The notes under the pieces were generated by a model. That model ran no database searches. It saw nothing but the letters and a program-made list of their open reading frames with translations, and was not told the DNA's origin. DNA of 64,000 nt, from assembly GCF_022484265.1 (NCBI RefSeq), contig NZ_JAKVLR010000001.1, positions 558,001 through 622,000 of the forward strand, read 5' to 3'. A program made the position numbers and the translations under genes. Source of the DNA: Companilactobacillus sp. (GTDB lineage: Bacteria > Bacillota > Bacilli > Lactobacillales > Lactobacillaceae). This document shows positions 17,713-27,756 of the stretch, piece by piece. Position 1 is the stretch's first letter. Every line of letters starts with the position of its first letter.

Positions 17713-18981
17713 TTACGATTTAAAATGACTTTCTAACTCCGAAATCAAATAAAATGATCCAGTTATTAGAAAAATTTGATGATCAGTCATTGTCGAAATT
17801 ATTTGATCAATTTTGGCGTGGTAGTCACTCACAAATTCGATATTGTTAAATTCGGACAAATCATAATCTTCTTTTTTGGCAGCCCTTGATAATAAAAGAT
17901 TTGATACATATACCGATTGAACTTTTGGAGCGATGATCTTTAAGATATCGGCTCTATCCTTGTCCTTCATCCCTGTATATAAGACAATTGTATCTTTTTT
18001 AGGCCAGTTTGCATTTAAAGAATTTATTAAATTAGCAACTGCATCGATATTATGTGCTCCATCCATTAATACAAGTGGATGATTTTGAACGATTTGTTCT
18101 CTTCCTAGCAACTGATGATCATCGATATTTTGGACGACAAACCGGCTAGATAACTGGGTTTGTGCCATTTGCTCAATTAAGATAAAAGCTTTGATTGCAA
18201 TTGCTGCATTTGCAGCGTCTGTTTTTTCAAATCCGAAAACCTGAATGTCTTGAATTGTAACTAATTTTTCCCAATATGTAAATTGATTTCTATAATCTTT
18301 GGTTTGAAAGCCTTTTACAAAAAAATCTTCTCCTAGTTCGAATAGACCACTTTTTTCTTTTTCAGCCTTGTCTTGAATGATCAATTTCACGGAATCGGGC
18401 AACGTCCCGCATACCACCGGTACTTGCGGTTTTATGATTCCAGATTTTTCAATTGCGATATCTTGAATGGTTGGACCAATTATTTTTTCGTGATCTAATC
18501 CAATTGAAGTAATAATAGAAAGAATTGGCGTAATAACATTTGTCTTGTCGTGTTCAGCACCTATGCCTACCTCAATAATAGCAATGTCGACTTTTCCACG
18601 GAAATACAAAAATCCCATTACGGTCACAAATTCAAATTCGATCAAGTTGATCCCTTGAGTCTTTTCAATGATCTCATTGACCAACTTAACAATCTCCTGG
18701 TCGCTGATCATTTGATGATTGATCTGAATTCTTTCATTGAATTTAATAACAAAAGGCGAAGTAAACATTCCTACGCGACGATTGGTTTTTTCAAGCAGAT
18801 TGGCTAAGTAATTGACAGTTGAACCCTTTCCGTTAGTTCCAGTGACATGGACGGTCGGATAATCATTTTGCGGATTGCCAAGCTTCTTTAGAGCATTCTT
18901 GATATCGGTCAGATCATTTCGTTTGTGCATCCTGGGCAATGAATGAATATAATTAACTGCTTGTTCATAAGTTTCAATCAT
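17713..18981 (-). CDS. folC: Folylpolyglutamate synthase / dihydrofolate synthase FolC
   Basis: 422 residues from the ATG at 18981, preceded by AAAGGACAG; the frame stays open upstream only through the valS terminator hairpin. Mur-ligase-type ATP loop VHVTGTNGKGST is near 44; later blocks are FTSPFVIKFNERIQIN, IIEVGIGAEHDKTNVI and LMDGAHNIDAV near 310. It adds glutamate to folates, and in many bacteria also to dihydropteroate. It sits between valS and radC, as is common in Firmicutes. Confidence 0.95.
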   Translation of the reverse strand: MIETYEQAVNYIHSLPRMHKRNDLTDIKNALKKLGNPQNDYPTVHVTGTNGKGSTVNYLANLLEKTNRRVGMFTSPFVIKFNERIQINHQMISDQEIVKLVNEIIEKTQGINLIEFEFVTVMGFLYFRGKVDIAIIEVGIGAEHDKTNVITPILSIITSIGLDHEKIIGPTIQDIAIEKSGIIKPQVPVVCGTLPDSVKLIIQDKAEKEKSGLFELGEDFFVKGFQTKDYRNQFTYWEKLVTIQDIQVFGFEKTDAANAAIAIKAFILIEQMAQTQLSSRFVVQNIDDHQLLGREQIVQNHPLVLMDGAHNIDAVANLINSLNANWPKKDTIVLYTGMKDKDRADILKIIAPKVQSVYVSNLLLSRAAKKEDYDLSEFNNIEFVSDYHAKIDQIISTMTDHQIFLITGSFYLISELESHFKS

Positions 18982-18994
18982 AATACTGTCCTTT

Positions 18995-19030
18995 ACAAAA
19001 AAACATCTAGTCAAATGGCTAGATGTTTTA
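18995..19030 (-). terminator. Terminator after valS
   Basis: The minus strand carries AACATCTAG and CTAGATGTT as a 9-bp stem around CCATTTGA, followed by seven T residues. It lies between valS and the folC ribosome site and ends the T-box-controlled valS transcript. Confidence 0.88.
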
Positions 19031-19040
19031 TTTTTCATCG

Positions 19041-21689
19041 TTACTTATTCTTTTTAAGTTGAGCGATTCTTTGGCTGATCTTGTCTTGACGACTTTGATA
19101 ATCAGCTAATTTAGCTTTTTGTTCATCAACGACTTTTTCAGGAGCCTTATTGACAAAGTTCTCGTTTGAAAGTTTCTTTTCAATTCGAGAAATTTCTTTA
19201 TCCATTTTCTCCATCTCTTCATTTTGACGAGCAATCTCTTCGTCCAAATCAATCAACTCAGCTAATGGAATATACACTTCTGTCCCATTAGTTACGGCAG
19301 TCATTGCTAATTCAGGTGCTTGAAGATCTGTTTCTATCTTAAGTTCCTTTGGATGAGCAAATCGGTCGATGTATTCTTGATTGTTCAAAAGGATTTCTTT
19401 GATCTCATCAGTTTGAGGCTTGATGAAGATGTCAATTGCACTTGATAATGGTGCATTAGCTTCAAGGCGAATCTTTCTAACAGATTTGATCAATTCGATC
19501 ATGACTTCCATTTGTTCTACAGCTGAATCGTCCTTAAATTCATCATGATTTTCAGGATATTTAGCTAACGAAATTGATTCGCCATTGTGTGGCATTGATA
19601 ACCAAATTTTTTCAGTAACAAATGGCATGATTGGGTGCATCAATCTCAATGTTTGATCAAGAACATAAGTCAAGATCATCTTCTTTTGAGTTTTAGCAGC
19701 TTCATCGTCACCAGTTAATGTAGCTTTACTCATTTCGATGTACCAGTCACAGAAATCGTTCCAAATAAAGTTATAAAGATTTCTGCCTGCTTCGCCAAAT
19801 TCAAATTTGTCCAACAAACGAGTGACCTCGTTAACTGTTGTATTTAATTTGGCTAGGATCCACTTGTCAGATAAATCATAACTAGTTACTTTTGAAAGAT
19901 CATCCATTGCTGGCGTATCGTCGTCCAAGTTCATGATAACGAAACGAGAAGCATTCCAGATCTTATTGATAAAGTTCCAAGCACCATCCATCTTGTCATA
20001 GCTAAAACGTGTATCCTGACCAGGAGTCGATCCAACCATTAAGAACCAACGAAGTGCATCGGCACCATACTTATCGATAACATCCATTGGGTCAATACCA
20101 TTACCCAATGACTTACTCATTTTTCTACCTTGTTCATCACGAATCAAGCCATGAATCACAACGTGGTCAAATGGACGTTTTCCAGTGAATTTCAAACTTT
20201 GGAAAATCATTCTTGAAACCCAGAAGAAAATAATGTCATATCCAGTAACTAAAGTATTTGTTGGGAAATAACGTTTGTAGTCAGCTGCGTCTTCATCAGG
20301 CCAACCCATTGTTGAAAATGGCCATAAAGCACTTGAGAACCATGTATCAAGAACATCTGATTCCTGATCCCAGTTTTCAATATCTTTAGGTGCTTCTTCG
20401 CCAACGTATGTTTCGCCGGTCTTTTTGTTATACCAAGCTGGAATTCTGTGACCCCACCATAATTGTCTAGAAATAACCCAATCATGAACGTTATCCATCC
20501 ATTGAGTGAATGTGCCTTCAAATCTTTCAGGAACAAAGTTTACCTTGTTGTCGCCTTCTTGGTTCTTCAACGCAGCTTCGGCAAGTGGCTTCATCTTAAC
20601 GAACCATTGCGTTGAAAGTCTTGGTTCAACTTGAACGCCAGAACGTTCTGAATGTCCAACACTGTGAACATATGGTTCAATGTTGATCATATAGCCCTGA
20701 TCCTGTAAGTCTTTAACGATTGCCTTACGTGCATCGAAACGATCCATGTCCTTGTATTTACCAGCATTTTCATTCATTGTTCCATCAGGATTCATGGTAT
20801 TGATACGTTTCAAGTCATGACGGTTACCAACTAAAAAGTCGTTAGGGTCATGGGCTGGCGTAATCTTAACCATACCAGTTCCAAAGTCTTTATCAACGTA
20901 ATGATCAGTAATGATCGGAATCTTACGGTCAACTAGAGGAACGATAACTTCTTTACCAACTACGTCTTTATAACGTTCATCGTCTGGAGCAACGGCTACG
21001 GCAACATCCCCAAACATTGTTTCAGGACGTGTTGTTGCAATTTCAATAAAGCCAGAACCATCAGCATATGGATACTTAACGTGATAAAAAGCACCTTGAT
21101 CATCCTTATGGATAACTTCAATATCTGATAAAGCAGTTTGAAGTTGAGGATCCCAGTTGATGATGTATTCGCCACGATAGATCAAACCTTCGTTGTAAAG
21201 CTTAACGAAGACTTTGCGAACCGCTTTAGAAAGTCCCTCATCAAGTGTGAAGCGTTCACGAGAATAGTCTAATGAAAGTCCTAATTTACCCCATTGAGAT
21301 TTAATGATCCCTGCGAATTCATCTTTCCATTTCCAAACTTCTTGAACGAACTTCTCACGACCTAGATCGTATCTAGAAATTCCTTGTTCGCGTAATTTAG
21401 CTTCAACCTTAGCTTGTGTAGCAATACCAGCGTGATCCATTCCTGGAAGATACAAAGTATCGTATCCTTGCATACGCTTGTATCTGATCAAAGTATCTTG
21501 AATCGTTGTGTCCCAAGCATGACCTAAATGCAACTTACCAGTAACATTTGGTGGTGGGATAACGATTGAATAAGGCTTTGCTTTCTTGTCGCCAGAAGGT
21601 TTGAAAACGCCTTGATCAAGCCAAGTTTGATAACGGCCTTTTTCAACTTCGGTTGGATTATATTTTGTATCCATATCGATTTCTCTCAT
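19041..21689 (-). CDS. valS: Valyl-tRNA synthetase
   Basis: 882 residues from the ATG at 21689, preceded by GGAGGACAAT; an upstream in-frame start would lie within the T-box terminator. Class I motifs are HLGH in [17 protein letters not shown] near 45-60 and KMSKS in [10 protein letters not shown] near 525. The CP1 editing domain holds the [10 protein letters not shown] block, and a C-terminal coiled coil ([24 protein letters not shown]) is typical of ValRS. It charges tRNA-Val. Expression is controlled by the upstream T-box. Confidence 0.98.
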   Translation of the reverse strand: MREIDMDTKYNPTEVEKGRYQTWLDQGVFKPSGDKKAKPYSIVIPPPNVTGKLHLGHAWDTTIQDTLIRYKRMQGYDTLYLPGMDHAGIATQAKVEAKLREQGISRYDLGREKFVQEVWKWKDEFAGIIKSQWGKLGLSLDYSRERFTLDEGLSKAVRKVFVKLYNEGLIYRGEYIINWDPQLQTALSDIEVIHKDDQGAFYHVKYPYADGSGFIEIATTRPETMFGDVAVAVAPDDERYKDVVGKEVIVPLVDRKIPIITDHYVDKDFGTGMVKITPAHDPNDFLVGNRHDLKRINTMNPDGTMNENAGKYKDMDRFDARKAIVKDLQDQGYMINIEPYVHSVGHSERSGVQVEPRLSTQWFVKMKPLAEAALKNQEGDNKVNFVPERFEGTFTQWMDNVHDWVISRQLWWGHRIPAWYNKKTGETYVGEEAPKDIENWDQESDVLDTWFSSALWPFSTMGWPDEDAADYKRYFPTNTLVTGYDIIFFWVSRMIFQSLKFTGKRPFDHVVIHGLIRDEQGRKMSKSLGNGIDPMDVIDKYGADALRWFLMVGSTPGQDTRFSYDKMDGAWNFINKIWNASRFVIMNLDDDTPAMDDLSKVTSYDLSDKWILAKLNTTVNEVTRLLDKFEFGEAGRNLYNFIWNDFCDWYIEMSKATLTGDDEAAKTQKKMILTYVLDQTLRLMHPIMPFVTEKIWLSMPHNGESISLAKYPENHDEFKDDSAVEQMEVMIELIKSVRKIRLEANAPLSSAIDIFIKPQTDEIKEILLNNQEYIDRFAHPKELKIETDLQAPELAMTAVTNGTEVYIPLAELIDLDEEIARQNEEMEKMDKEISRIEKKLSNENFVNKAPEKVVDEQKAKLADYQSRQDKISQRIAQLKKNK

Positions 21690-21709
21690 ATTGTCCTCCA
21701 TTTTTAAAT

Positions 21710-21925
21710 AAAAAAAGAGCACCCGTCCGAATAGGACGAATGCTCGCGGTGCCACCTAAATTAAGGGTAATATTTACCCTTCACTTACAGATAACGGATG
21801 GCCCGATCATATGATAGCTCGCAGGTAACAGTCAATATTCAAAATTAAGCAACTCTCAGCAAATATTGCTCTTTCTGAAATTTATTCTAATGACACTCCT
21901 GTTCAAAGCTGTTGAATTGATATTA
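21710..21925 (-). promoter_or_regulatory. T-box riboswitch controlling valS
   Basis: The minus strand has the T-box antiterminator consensus AGGTGGCACCGCG (21745-21757) followed by a 12-bp terminator hairpin (GAGCATTCGTCC with GGACGGGTGCTC) and T7, directly ahead of valS. Upstream lie helical segments of stem I. Uncharged tRNA-Val would stabilise the antiterminator and allow valS transcription. A GTT triplet at 21827-21829 is a possible valine specifier; I could not fold stem I with certainty. Confidence 0.9.
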
Positions 21926-21955
21926 AAACATTTTTGTTAAATCGTCAAACAATTT

Positions 21956-23173
21956 CTATAGTAAATCATTGATTTGCTTTTGGTCTTGTTCCATAAAGTG
22001 GTCGCCGTGTTCGATCGTAGTGATCTTAACGCCATCCATGGCACGCTTGATCAAACCGTCAATATCTAGGACGCTTTCAAATTCGCGTGTCTTTTCGATG
22101 CCGGGACGAGTCTTTGGTGCTGGTGGAGCAAAAACTGTACAGCAATCTTCAAATGGTTGGATCGATAAGTTGAAGGTATCGATATCTTCGGCGAGTTTAA
22201 TGATCTCAGTTTTATCCATCGTTGCTACTGGACGTAAAATTGGCGTTGTCGTGACATCATTGATTGCAGCCATACTTTCCAACGTTTGCGAAGCCACTTG
22301 TCCAACAGCTTCACCATTGAAAATTGCTAACCCGCCTTCTTTTTCACGGAGCATGTCAGTTAATCTCAGCATGAATCGACGTTGAATCGTCATCAAATAT
22401 CCTTCAGGAACTGAGGCCTTGATAGTTTCTTGAATCTCGGCAAAAGGTACTTCGATAAATTTGATATTGCCACCGTAAACGGTCAATTTACTAGTTAGCT
22501 CTTTAGCCTTATTCAAAGCTTGTTCAGAAGTATATGGTGGACTAAAGAAATGGACCATCTCAATGTCCACGCCACGCTTCATAGCTAAATAACCAGCAAC
22601 CGGTGAGTCGATCCCACCAGATAGCATCAACATAGCTTTACCTGCTGTACCAACTGGAAGACCACCGGCACCTTTAACCGTCAAGTATGATAAATAGATT
22701 CCATCTTGGCGAACTTCAACCGAAATCTTAATATCTGGACGTTTCATCTCAACAGGAATATCAGGAAATTCCTCGCAAATAGCATCCCCAAGTTGTAAGT
22801 TGATCTGATTAGTGTCAAGTGGATATGAATGATCAGAACGCTTCGTGGCAACTTTGAAACTATCGCCAGGTTGATATGCTTCATGCATCATTTCGATGGC
22901 TTTTTTCTTCACATCTTCAAAATCTTTTGAAACCTTGACACTCAATGAAAAAGTTTGGATACCAAAAACTCGTTTAAGTTTTTCCATAATTGGTTGAGCA
23001 TCGGTTCCATTTAATTTGATATGGAGACGATCGCGATGTGGTTGTAATTTAAGGTCAGGAAAATCCTTTAACACTTTAGTTACGTTTCCGTGCAAGCGGC
23101 CAATGAAATTCTTGCGGTTCTTTCCCTTTGTCGATAGTTCGCCATAGCGAACCATAATTTCAGTATATTGCAT
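21956..23173 (-). CDS. thiI: tRNA 4-thiouridine synthase ThiI
   Basis: 405 residues: an N-terminal ferredoxin-like region, a THUMP domain (about 60-165) and a PP-loop ATP pyrophosphatase with [17 protein letters not shown] near 184-200. It ends without the rhodanese domain found in enterobacterial ThiI, the usual Firmicute form. It adenylates U8 of tRNA for sulfur insertion. The cysteine desulfurase immediately upstream (10-base gap) is its likely sulfur donor. Confidence 0.96.
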   Translation of the reverse strand: MQYTEIMVRYGELSTKGKNRKNFIGRLHGNVTKVLKDFPDLKLQPHRDRLHIKLNGTDAQPIMEKLKRVFGIQTFSLSVKVSKDFEDVKKKAIEMMHEAYQPGDSFKVATKRSDHSYPLDTNQINLQLGDAICEEFPDIPVEMKRPDIKISVEVRQDGIYLSYLTVKGAGGLPVGTAGKAMLMLSGGIDSPVAGYLAMKRGVDIEMVHFFSPPYTSEQALNKAKELTSKLTVYGGNIKFIEVPFAEIQETIKASVPEGYLMTIQRRFMLRLTDMLREKEGGLAIFNGEAVGQVASQTLESMAAINDVTTTPILRPVATMDKTEIIKLAEDIDTFNLSIQPFEDCCTVFAPPAPKTRPGIEKTREFESVLDIDGLIKRAMDGVKITTIEHGDHFMEQDQKQINDLL

Positions 23174-23182
23174 ATGTTTCTC

Positions 23183-24328
23183 CTAGTTTAAAATTTGAAA
23201 ATGGTCATGGATCTCGTCTAAATTTTTGATGAATTCTTTCATTTCTTGTTCTGTATTGTTCTCGTCCAAACTAACACGAATTGCACTTGTTGCGATACTT
23301 TCACGAGTATTCATAGCCTTTAAGGTGCCTGATTCTAAGCCTTTTTTCGAAGAACAAGCACTTGTGGTAGAAATATAAATATCTCGGTCTTCAAAAGTAT
23401 GAACAGTTGTCTCTCCACGAACTCCATCGATAGTAAAGCAAATAATGTGAGGAGCAAAATCGGGTGCTAATTTTGAAAACACATGGACGTTGTCGAGCGT
23501 TTGTAAATGTTCGATCAACATAGTCTTTAATTTCAACATTTCAGCAGACTTAGCAGCTTCATTTTCCTTTAATAAACGTAAAGCCCTTGCCATGGCAGCA
23601 ATTGCTGGAGTATTTTCCGTACCGCTGCGTTGGCCTTTTTCTTGACCGCCACCGGCCATCAAAGGTTCGAGCTGTTTACCTTCTTTCATGTAGATAAATC
23701 CAATCCCTCTAGGTGCATGGAATTTATGTCCAGAGAAAGTATAAAAGTCGACGCGTGGATCGATAAATTGATCATCGATACCCTTGCCGATTGCTTGAGT
23801 GCCATCGACATGCAAACTAATACTTGGATAATCGTCTAAAACTCGAGCAATTTCTTTGATTGGTTCGATCGAACCGATCTCATTGTTAACGGCCATTACC
23901 GACACCAAGATCGTATCATCACGAATAGCTTCTTTTAAGTCTTTAGCACTAACATGACCTGTTTTATCTACAGGTAAATAAGTGACTTCAAATCCTAATT
24001 GTTCAAGTTGTGCCATCGTGTTCATAACTGATGGATGTTCGATCGATGAAGTAATAATATGTTTACCGAACTCACGCTTTTTAAAAGCAGTTCCTTTAAT
24101 GATCCAGTTATTACCCTCGGTACCACCACTAGTAAAAAAGATTTCATGGGGTTTAAATCCCATTAAATTAGCAATGTTCTTTCTGGATGATTCAAGTAGC
24201 TCAAATGCTTTTAGTCCCAGTTTATGCAAACTGGATGGATTGCCAAAGTATTCTTGACTAGCGACGTTGTATGTCTTTAATACTGAATCCTCAATTTTTG
24301 TTGTTGCACTGTTATCAAAATATATCAT
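23183..24328 (-). CDS. Cysteine desulfurase (NifS/IscS family, ThiI partner)
   Basis: 381 residues from the ATG at 24328 with GGTGGG upstream; the product then begins MIYFDNSATTK, the normal family start. Fold-type I PLP enzyme: the Schiff-base lysine is in TFSGHKFHAPRGIGF near 203 and the active cysteine loop is STTSACSSKKGLESG near 325. It converts cysteine to alanine with an enzyme persulfide. Tight linkage to thiI suggests a NifZ-type desulfurase dedicated to 4-thiouridine synthesis rather than Fe-S assembly. Confidence 0.92.
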   Translation of the reverse strand: MIYFDNSATTKIEDSVLKTYNVASQEYFGNPSSLHKLGLKAFELLESSRKNIANLMGFKPHEIFFTSGGTEGNNWIIKGTAFKKREFGKHIITSSIEHPSVMNTMAQLEQLGFEVTYLPVDKTGHVSAKDLKEAIRDDTILVSVMAVNNEIGSIEPIKEIARVLDDYPSISLHVDGTQAIGKGIDDQFIDPRVDFYTFSGHKFHAPRGIGFIYMKEGKQLEPLMAGGGQEKGQRSGTENTPAIAAMARALRLLKENEAAKSAEMLKLKTMLIEHLQTLDNVHVFSKLAPDFAPHIICFTIDGVRGETTVHTFEDRDIYISTTSACSSKKGLESGTLKAMNTRESIATSAIRVSLDENNTEQEMKEFIKNLDEIHDHFQILN

Positions 24329-24343
24329 AATTTTCCCACCAAA

Positions 24344-24366
24344 ATAAAAAGGCCTCAACGGCCTTA
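24344..24366 (-). terminator. Terminator after ezrA
   Basis: The minus strand reads AAGGCC-GTTGA-GGCCTT followed by a T-rich run, about 40 bases past the ezrA stop and just before the desulfurase start. Confidence 0.75.
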
Positions 24367-24404
24367 AATTTTTTACCTATTATAATCTACAACAAAAACA
24401 ACTT

Positions 24405-26111
24405 TTATGCACTAATTGTATCTTTTATTCTATCGACTGAACCTGGTTCAACGGTTTCAAGCGACTTTGAAAGGACTTCAAATGCTGCATCGTAGTCAAA
24501 ATCATCATCGAACAATGAGCGTGCATGTTCTAAGTTATCTTTGAAATCGTCGTCTCGATCTGCGAAGCGATTAGCATACTGGAATAACTTTTCATCCAAT
24601 ATAACAGTTTTCTTCAAGGCGTTCGTTTTTTGAACTAGATTATCAAGATCTTCTTGAGTCACGATAACTTGCTTGCTGATATCTTCCATATTCACGCGTT
24701 CGCTGTTTAAGCCATCGTAGAGCTTTTGGATCTCATCAGAAACCATATAGAAATATTCGAGATAGTCTTCTGGCAATCCTTTTAGATTTAATTGTTCAAG
24801 CGACTTCTTTTGAATTTCGATCCGACTAGCATACTTCTCAACACTATTACGTGAGATCTGTTCACTCGACAACATTTGATTCAAATTATCATTAATAGTC
24901 TTTTCACGAGATTCGATTCGATCTAAGTCAGCAATTATTTCTTTAAAATCTGCTTCTGCCTTTGAAAATACGATACTATTATCAGCAATACTTTGAACAT
25001 CTTGATCGTATTCAGCAACAATTCGATTTAATGTTTGACCATGTTCTTTAAAATCATTCATATCATCTTCGTTAAGAATATAATTTTCTTGAAGTTTTTG
25101 GATAATTTCATCCAAATGATTGTGTTGAAATTTAGCATGGTTCAAATAATCAAGCACAGGTTTTTGTTGCTTTAAAACATCACGTTTTGAATTGATCTCT
25201 CGACTTAGTGCGTCATATAGGTCATTGATATCATCATGGATCTTTTCATTAGTACGATCCACGATATCAAAATTTAAATCGCTCAATGCAGCATTAGATT
25301 TCTCAATGTTGGCATTAACTTGTTCAATTTCTCCTTCAATATCTTCATTGAATCGATATTGTTGTTGGACTAATTTTTCATAGACTGAATTGATCTCTTC
25401 AATTTGTCCAGGATAAACCTTGTTTAAATTATTGAATAAAGGAACGATCAACTGAACTTGATCCTTGATCATCGACAATTTAACTTTAGCATCGTCCAAA
25501 TACTGGCGTGCCTCTAAGTGATCGCCTTGTTCGGTCAATTTATCTTCTTGATCTAAAAATCCGGCGATCTCATTTAACTCTGATTCCAATTTGTCAGTTG
25601 CAGGTCCATAATTAAAGGACTTCGTTAAAATTTCTTTACGCAGCGCTTCATAATCAGAATGAAGCACCTCACTAGTAGAAGCGTTCTGTTCATTGCTTTC
25701 GACGATTTTAGAAAAATCAGCCTTAATCGACTCTGCATGTTTTTCTAACTCATCAACCTGCGTGCTGATATTTTTGGTATCATTCGCTGCGCCAAAAACA
25801 TTGAATTTATCATTCTTACTAGTGGCGTTACTGATTTCAGCTAACAATTTAGGAACAGAATCGTTTCTTTGTTTGGAATACTCTTGACGGCTACGACCGA
25901 AACTTTCCAAACTGGCACCCGTCAATTTCATATCCTCAAGATCTTGAATCTGATCTTTTAATGTGTTTTCCTTTAGTGCTTCAGCACGTTGCTTATATAG
26001 ATGCAACTCGCTGTTATTCCGTTTTTGTACAAACCACATGTACCACAGAAATCCCAGCACCAATAAAATTACTACTATTATAAATACAAACAAAATTCCA
26101 CCCCTAGCCAC
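24405..26111 (-). CDS. ezrA: Septation ring regulator EzrA
   Basis: 568 residues: a single N-terminal helix (GGILFVFIIVVILLVLGFLWYMWFV, about 3-27) with a very short outside tail, then an entirely helical, spectrin-like coiled-coil cytoplasmic part with many Gln/Glu/Lys heptads. EzrA modulates FtsZ assembly and links the Z-ring to wall synthases; its length and topology match the family. It is divergent from rpsD, the standard Firmicute order (desulfurase/thiI-ezrA-rpsD). Confidence 0.95.
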   Translation of the reverse strand: MARGGILFVFIIVVILLVLGFLWYMWFVQKRNNSELHLYKQRAEALKENTLKDQIQDLEDMKLTGASLESFGRSRQEYSKQRNDSVPKLLAEISNATSKNDKFNVFGAANDTKNISTQVDELEKHAESIKADFSKIVESNEQNASTSEVLHSDYEALRKEILTKSFNYGPATDKLESELNEIAGFLDQEDKLTEQGDHLEARQYLDDAKVKLSMIKDQVQLIVPLFNNLNKVYPGQIEEINSVYEKLVQQQYRFNEDIEGEIEQVNANIEKSNAALSDLNFDIVDRTNEKIHDDINDLYDALSREINSKRDVLKQQKPVLDYLNHAKFQHNHLDEIIQKLQENYILNEDDMNDFKEHGQTLNRIVAEYDQDVQSIADNSIVFSKAEADFKEIIADLDRIESREKTINDNLNQMLSSEQISRNSVEKYASRIEIQKKSLEQLNLKGLPEDYLEYFYMVSDEIQKLYDGLNSERVNMEDISKQVIVTQEDLDNLVQKTNALKKTVILDEKLFQYANRFADRDDDFKDNLEHARSLFDDDFDYDAAFEVLSKSLETVEPGSVDRIKDTISA

Positions 26112-26217
26112 TATACCTAGTCATTATATCCACGTCATTATACCAAAATAGCTATGTTAGAATTTAATTCGTAACGTTTCATAATAAAGTTTTAAAATCT
26201 TTCAATAAAAAAATCTT

Positions 26218-26246
26218 TTGACAATGGCCTCGAATCACGATACACT
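26218..26246 (+). promoter_or_regulatory. Promoter of rpsD
   Basis: TTGACA (26218-26223), a 17-base spacer and TACACT (26241-26246): a near-consensus sigma-A promoter about 177 bases ahead of rpsD. Confidence 0.75.
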
Positions 26247-26252
26247 AGCCTT

Positions 26253-26420
26253 TGTGTAAAATATGCAGCAAAGAGCGGCAAGCTCGTCAACAGTTATCGG
26301 CTGGATATAGTGCAATCAGTAACCTGCGGCTGCACGAGGTGAAAATTGTAACGATGACTGAACGAATGCTAAACTCTTGTTAAATTATTTTACTCCAATC
26401 AAATTTTTTGGAGGACAATT
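26253..26420 (+). promoter_or_regulatory. Long rpsD leader, possible S4 autoregulatory RNA
   Basis: About 165 bases separate the promoter from the rpsD start. The leader can pair GTGCA with TGCAC and has other short GC-rich stems (GAGCGGCAAGCTC region near 26275). In Firmicutes ribosomal protein S4 represses rpsD through a structured leader. Leader length and position are seen; S4 binding is inferred and not folded here. Confidence 0.45.
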
Positions 26421-26422
26421 AA

Positions 26423-27031
26423 ATGTCTAGATATACAGGACCTCGCTGGAAGTTATCACGTCGTTTAGGACTTTCACTTTCAGGTACAGGTAAAGAATTA
26501 GCTCGTCGTAACTACGCTCCTGGCCAACATGGTCAAAACCAACGTCGTAAGATCTCAGAATACGGTTCACAATTACGTGAAAAGCAAAAATTACGTTTCA
26601 TGTATGACGTTAACGAACGTCAATTCCGTAACTTGTTCTTGCGTGCCGGTAAACTTGACGGTATCCACGGTGTTAACTTGATGGTTCTTCTTGAAGAACG
26701 TCTTGACAACTTAGTTTATAGATTAGGTTTTGCATCATCACGTCCACAAGCTCGTCAATTAGTTAACCATGGTCACATCACAGTTGATGGCAAGCGCGTT
26801 GATATTCCTTCATACGAAGTACAAATCGGCCAAGTTATTGCCTTGAGAGAAAAATCAAAGGATCTTGCAATTGTTAAAGATGCCCTTGAAAATGTTGTTG
26901 GTCGTCCTGGTTTCGTAAACTACGACGAAAACACACAATCAGGTTCACTTGTACGTTTACCAGAACGTGATGAACTTGAACCAAATATTGATGAATCACT
27001 TATCGTTGAATACTATAACCAAATTCTTTAA
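26423..27031 (+). CDS. rpsD: 30S ribosomal protein S4
   Basis: 202 residues. It starts [26 protein letters not shown] as Firmicute S4 does, with an S4 RNA-binding fold from about residue 92 ([40 protein letters not shown]). The N-terminus lacks the four-cysteine zinc motif, so this is the zinc-free paralogue type. S4 nucleates 30S assembly on 16S rRNA. It is monocistronic, with its own promoter, leader and terminator. GGAGGA precedes the ATG. Confidence 0.98.
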   Translation: MSRYTGPRWKLSRRLGLSLSGTGKELARRNYAPGQHGQNQRRKISEYGSQLREKQKLRFMYDVNERQFRNLFLRAGKLDGIHGVNLMVLLEERLDNLVYRLGFASSRPQARQLVNHGHITVDGKRVDIPSYEVQIGQVIALREKSKDLAIVKDALENVVGRPGFVNYDENTQSGSLVRLPERDELEPNIDESLIVEYYNQIL

Positions 27032-27040
27032 TATTTTGGC

Positions 27041-27068
27041 AAAAATCCACTTCGGTGGATTTTTTTTT
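27041..27068 (+). terminator. Terminator after rpsD
   Basis: AAATCCAC-TTC-GGTGGATTT followed by a long T run, ten bases past the rpsD stop. Confidence 0.92.
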
Positions 27069-27111
27069 TACAGTAAATTAAAAAGCCACCCTAATCAGGC
27101 GGCTAAATAAA

Positions 27112-27699
27112 CTAATGATTGAATTGAACCATAAACTTGCTCAATGACATAAATTTATCAAAAAGCAGTTGATCATAATTTCCGGACTTAACAATCTGAC
27201 TGTTGGCCATCAAATTAAAACCAATCACCAAATCGCTGGACTTAACTTTCATATATCGAGCTAAGGCATCTGGGAAATGATCAGCAGAAAGCATCTCTGG
27301 ATTTGTGTGGTCATTTGAAACCAGCCAGTCGCTTTGAACAATTTGATCAGAAATATCCTGATATTTTGGATAAAACTCAGCACGGTTATAAGCATCTGCG
27401 AGCAAACTAAAGGTAACGAAATATCGATCTGGCCAAAGTCCCAGTTCAACGTGAGGATTTTTCTTATATCCCCTTTTATCCTGACTAATGGCTAACCATG
27501 TGTCAGGAGGCGGATTTCTGGTCCGACGTTGATGTTTGGCTATCTTCATGTAAAATTGTTCCTGATATTCTTTTTCAAGCGCAGACATCAAATCAGAGCC
27601 GATTTTTTCAAATGAAGGGTCGATCTCTTCCCTGATCAATTTCAAGCGACCATCCAAAGTGTCGTCGTGGAAAACTGTAAAATCATCTTTGGTAAACAT
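27112..27699 (-). CDS. DUF1054 (YktB) family protein
   Basis: 195 residues, soluble, no membrane segment. It matches the DUF1054/YktB family in length and in blocks such as FTKDDFTVFHDDTLDGRLKLIREEIDPSFEKIG and ARYMKVKSSDLVIGFNLM. The family is common in Firmicutes and has no established biochemical role. AAAGGACG lies upstream of the ATG. It is divergent from rarA and convergent with rpsD. Confidence 0.8.
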   Translation of the reverse strand: MFTKDDFTVFHDDTLDGRLKLIREEIDPSFEKIGSDLMSALEKEYQEQFYMKIAKHQRRTRNPPPDTWLAISQDKRGYKKNPHVELGLWPDRYFVTFSLLADAYNRAEFYPKYQDISDQIVQSDWLVSNDHTNPEMLSADHFPDALARYMKVKSSDLVIGFNLMANSQIVKSGNYDQLLFDKFMSLSKFMVQFNH

Positions 27700-27756
27700 G
27701 TTTCAACGTCCTTTGATGTAGAATAATATTAATACACTAATTATAAAGGAGACATT

